A stretch of 15,553 nt of DNA from an uncultured Actinomycetes bacterium (GTDB lineage Bacteria > Actinomycetota > Actinomycetes > Nanopelagicales > Nanopelagicaceae), in the NCBI GenBank assembly GCA_903922325.1, contig CAIXTG010000059.1, positions 1 to 15,553 on the forward strand. The letters are read 5' to 3'. The position numbers and the translations under genes are program-made. The number at the start of each line of letters is the position of its first letter. Positions within the stretch are counted from its first letter, which is position 1. Positions 13,689-15,553 of this stretch are shown piece by piece. Below the pieces are notes generated by a model, which saw only the letters and a list, made by a program, of their open reading frames with translations, ran no database searches and was not told where the DNA came from.

Positions 13689-15329
13689 CTAGTGCGAGTG
13701 TCCACCAGGGCCATGTGAATGACCGTGGCCACCAGCAGCTTCAGGTGCTTCATCAGCTGGACGTTCATAGACAACTGCTTCAGTTGTAATAAACATCGCA
13801 GCGATGGATGCCGCATTTGCAAGCGCCGAACGAGTTACCTTAACTGGATCGATAACACCATCTTTAGCTAAGTCACCGTAAACATCAGTTGCTGCATTGA
13901 AACCTTCATTGGCTTTCATTGCGCGAACTTTTGCAACAACAACATAACCTTCAAGACCAGCGTTTTCAGCGATCCAACGAAGTGGTTCGTCGCATGCTTT
14001 GCGAACTAAGCGAACACCAACAGCCTTATCGCCTTCGAAGCCGAGATCGCCTTCGAGAGCATCAGCTGCATGTACTAGCGCTGCACCGCCGCCAACTACG
14101 ATGCCTTCTTCAACTGCGGCACGTGTTGCTGAGATCGCATCTTCTAGACGGTGCTTCTTTTCTTTTAGTTCAACTTCAGTATGTGCGCCAACTTTGATTA
14201 CGCAAACGCCACCAGCGAGTTTTGCAACGCGCTCTTGTAGTTTTTCACGATCCCAGTCAGAGTCAGTATTTTCGATCTCTTTGCGAATCTCAGAAACGCG
14301 AGCAGCAACTACAGCCTTGTCGCCAGCACCATCGACGATGGTGGTTGCATCCTTAGAGATAACAACACGACGGGCACGACCTAGAGATTCCAGACCAACC
14401 TGATCTAGCTTCATGCCAACTTCAGCCGAGATAACTTCGCCACCGGTAAGGATTGCGATGTCTTGCAACATGGCCTTACGACGATCACCGAAACCAGGTG
14501 CTTTAACAGCAGCTGAGGCGAATACGCCACGCATACGGTTAACAACCAGCGTAGAAAGCGCTTCGCCTTCAACATCTTCAGCGATGATTAATAGTGGCTT
14601 TGAAGTCTGGGCAACTTTTTCCAGGATTGGCAGCAGTTCAGCTAGAGCTGAAATCTTTCCACCTGAAATCAATACGTAAGCATCTTCTAGAACTGCTTCC
14701 ATGCGATCTTGATCAGTTACGAAATAAGGTGAGATGTAACCCTTATCGAATTGCATACCTTCAGTGAACTCAAGTTCTAGCCCAGTGGTAGACGCTTCTT
14801 CAACAGTGATTACGCCATCTTTGCCAACTTTGTCCATGGCTTCGGCAATTAAGTCACCGATGCCACGATCTTGAGCTGAGATAGTTGCAACGTCGGCAAT
14901 CTGTGCCTTGTCTTTTACAACAGTGGCATTAGCTTTAAGAGCTGCTGAAATTGCAGCAACTGCGGCTTCGATACCGATTTTAATATCCATTGGTTGTGCG
15001 CCAGCAGCTAGGTTACGAAGACCTTCTTTAACCATTGCTTGAGCAAGCACAGTTGCAGTAGTTGTACCGTCGCCAGCGACATCGTTGGTCTTGGTAGCAA
15101 CTTCTTTAACTAGTTGTGCTCCCATGTTTTCAACTGGATCAGAGAGTTCAATCTCTTTCGCAATTGTTACACCATCGTTTGTGATGGTTGGGGCACCGAA
15201 AGTTTTTGAGATAACCACGTTACGACCCTTAGGACCAAGAGTTACTTTGACGGTGTCAGCCAGAATATTTACACCGCGCTCCATGGCGCGACGGGCTTGC
15301 TCGTCAAACTGTAATGATTTGCCGGCCAT
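13689..15329 (-). CDS. groEL: Chaperonin GroEL (Hsp60), GroEL1-like with His-rich C-terminus
   Basis: GroEL forms the cytosolic double-ring folding chamber that works with GroES and ATP. The 546-residue length is standard. ATP-site residues are visible: LGPKGRNVV (31-39), NDGVTIAKEI with Asp52, and GDGTTTATVLAQ (86-97) with Asp87. The rest aligns readily with GroEL (GGKISALAELLPILE, EEGIVVGGGAAL). The C-terminus is GGHGHSHGPGGHSH with five histidines, not the usual Gly-Gly-Met repeats. In mycobacteria this tail marks GroEL1, the copy in the groES operon, and a second, GGM-tailed GroEL2 does general folding. Whether this genome has a second groEL cannot be seen here. The start overlaps the groES stop by one base (TAATG), giving tight coupling. 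Any CIRCE/HrcA site would be upstream of groES, beyond the window. Confidence 0.97.
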   Translation of the reverse strand: MAGKSLQFDEQARRAMERGVNILADTVKVTLGPKGRNVVISKTFGAPTITNDGVTIAKEIELSDPVENMGAQLVKEVATKTNDVAGDGTTTATVLAQAMVKEGLRNLAAGAQPMDIKIGIEAAVAAISAALKANATVVKDKAQIADVATISAQDRGIGDLIAEAMDKVGKDGVITVEEASTTGLELEFTEGMQFDKGYISPYFVTDQDRMEAVLEDAYVLISGGKISALAELLPILEKVAQTSKPLLIIAEDVEGEALSTLVVNRMRGVFASAAVKAPGFGDRRKAMLQDIAILTGGEVISAEVGMKLDQVGLESLGRARRVVISKDATTIVDGAGDKAVVAARVSEIRKEIENTDSDWDREKLQERVAKLAGGVCVIKVGAHTEVELKEKKHRLEDAISATRAAVEEGIVVGGGAALVHAADALEGDLGFEGDKAVGVRLVRKACDEPLRWIAENAGLEGYVVVAKVRAMKANEGFNAATDVYGDLAKDGVIDPVKVTRSALANAASIAAMFITTEAVVYERPADEAPEAAGGHGHSHGPGGHSH

Positions 15330-15553
15330 TAGTTCTTCTCAATTACAGCGAGAATATCGCGAGCAGATAGAACTAAATATTCTTCAGCGTTGTACTTAAC
15401 TTCAGTTCCGCCGTACTTGCTGTAAAGAACAACGTCGCCAACTTTGACATCCATTGGAACGCGAACGCCATCATCAAAGCGACCTGGGCCTACTGCAACA
15501 ACAGTGCCTTCTTGAGGCTTCTCTTTTGCAGTATCTGGAATAACAAGACCTGA
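15329..15553 (-). CDS. groES: Co-chaperonin GroES, partial (N-terminus off the right edge)
   Basis: GroES is the heptameric lid of the GroEL chamber. Translation of the minus strand from the window edge gives 74 residues to the TAA at 15329-15331. It begins SGLVIPDTAKEKPQEG, the end of the mobile loop, and continues GTVVAVGPGRFDDG, VPMDVKVGDVVLYSKYGGTEVKYN and EEYLVLSARDILAVIEKN. All of these are standard GroES blocks. About the first 23-28 residues are missing because of the window boundary. The stop codon overlaps the groEL start by one base, so the two are one operon. Confidence 0.96.
   Translation of the reverse strand, partial: SGLVIPDTAKEKPQEGTVVAVGPGRFDDGVRVPMDVKVGDVVLYSKYGGTEVKYNAEEYLVLSARDILAVIEKN

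Noticed and set aside
13919..14197. Plus-strand open frame opposite groEL rich in Gln, Leu, Arg and His repeats.
   Set aside because: The composition is what the reverse strand of Ala/Glu/Val-rich groEL codons gives. There is no start context, and groEL is unmistakable on the other strand.
1..15553. CRISPR arrays, tRNA or rRNA genes, insertion sequences, phage genes and defence islands.
   Set aside because: None is visible. The window is almost fully covered by conserved housekeeping genes with very short gaps.

Overview
This window looks like chromosomal housekeeping DNA from an actinobacterium. The evidence is a WhiB-family Fe-S regulator, a GuaB3-type IMP dehydrogenase paralogue, a DUF6350/PerM-like membrane protein downstream of sucCD, a GroEL with a histidine-rich tail next to groES, and gene orders matching mycobacterial ones as remembered. 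By eye the base composition is moderate, well below Streptomyces or Mycobacterium. Genes overlap or nearly touch, with no gene-free stretch above about 100 bases. This fits a streamlined, possibly aquatic lineage such as Nanopelagicales (acI). That placement is inference.

Layout, left to right. Positions 1-6977 (minus strand, read right to left) carry pcrA, sucC, sucD, a DUF6350/PerM-like membrane protein, purN and the start of purH, which runs off the left edge. Spacing within this run is -4 to +60 nt, so it is probably an operon or a few overlapping ones. It joins a DNA helicase, the TCA-cycle succinyl-CoA synthetase and late purine synthesis. At 7030-7752 one plus-strand gene, a PIG-L/LmbE-type zinc deacetylase, diverges from pcrA. 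It ends tail-to-tail with an exported cyclophilin gene, their stop codons sharing four bases.

Positions 7749-13151 (minus strand, read right to left) carry a MerR-type regulator with a B12-binding module, guaB, guaB3, guaA and the cyclophilin. guaB plus guaA make GMP from IMP, the product of the purH enzyme at the left end, so the window holds both the end of IMP synthesis and the guanine branch. The guaB product has no CBS (Bateman) regulatory domain. GuaB3 has His where the catalytic Cys should be.

At 13152-13299 a divergent control region separates the MerR-type gene from a WhiB3/WhiD-like gene (13300-13602, plus). It holds a good sigma-A-type promoter for whiB3 and inverted copies of a 9-bp motif. 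A 44-bp perfect palindrome then acts as a probable two-way terminator between whiB3 and the convergent groES-groEL operon, whose groES runs off the right edge.

The most interesting items are the CarH-like regulator, which keeps the Wx9EH motif and the lower-ligand histidine, its inverted-repeat control region next to whiB3, and the CBS-less GuaB beside a Cys-less GuaB3.
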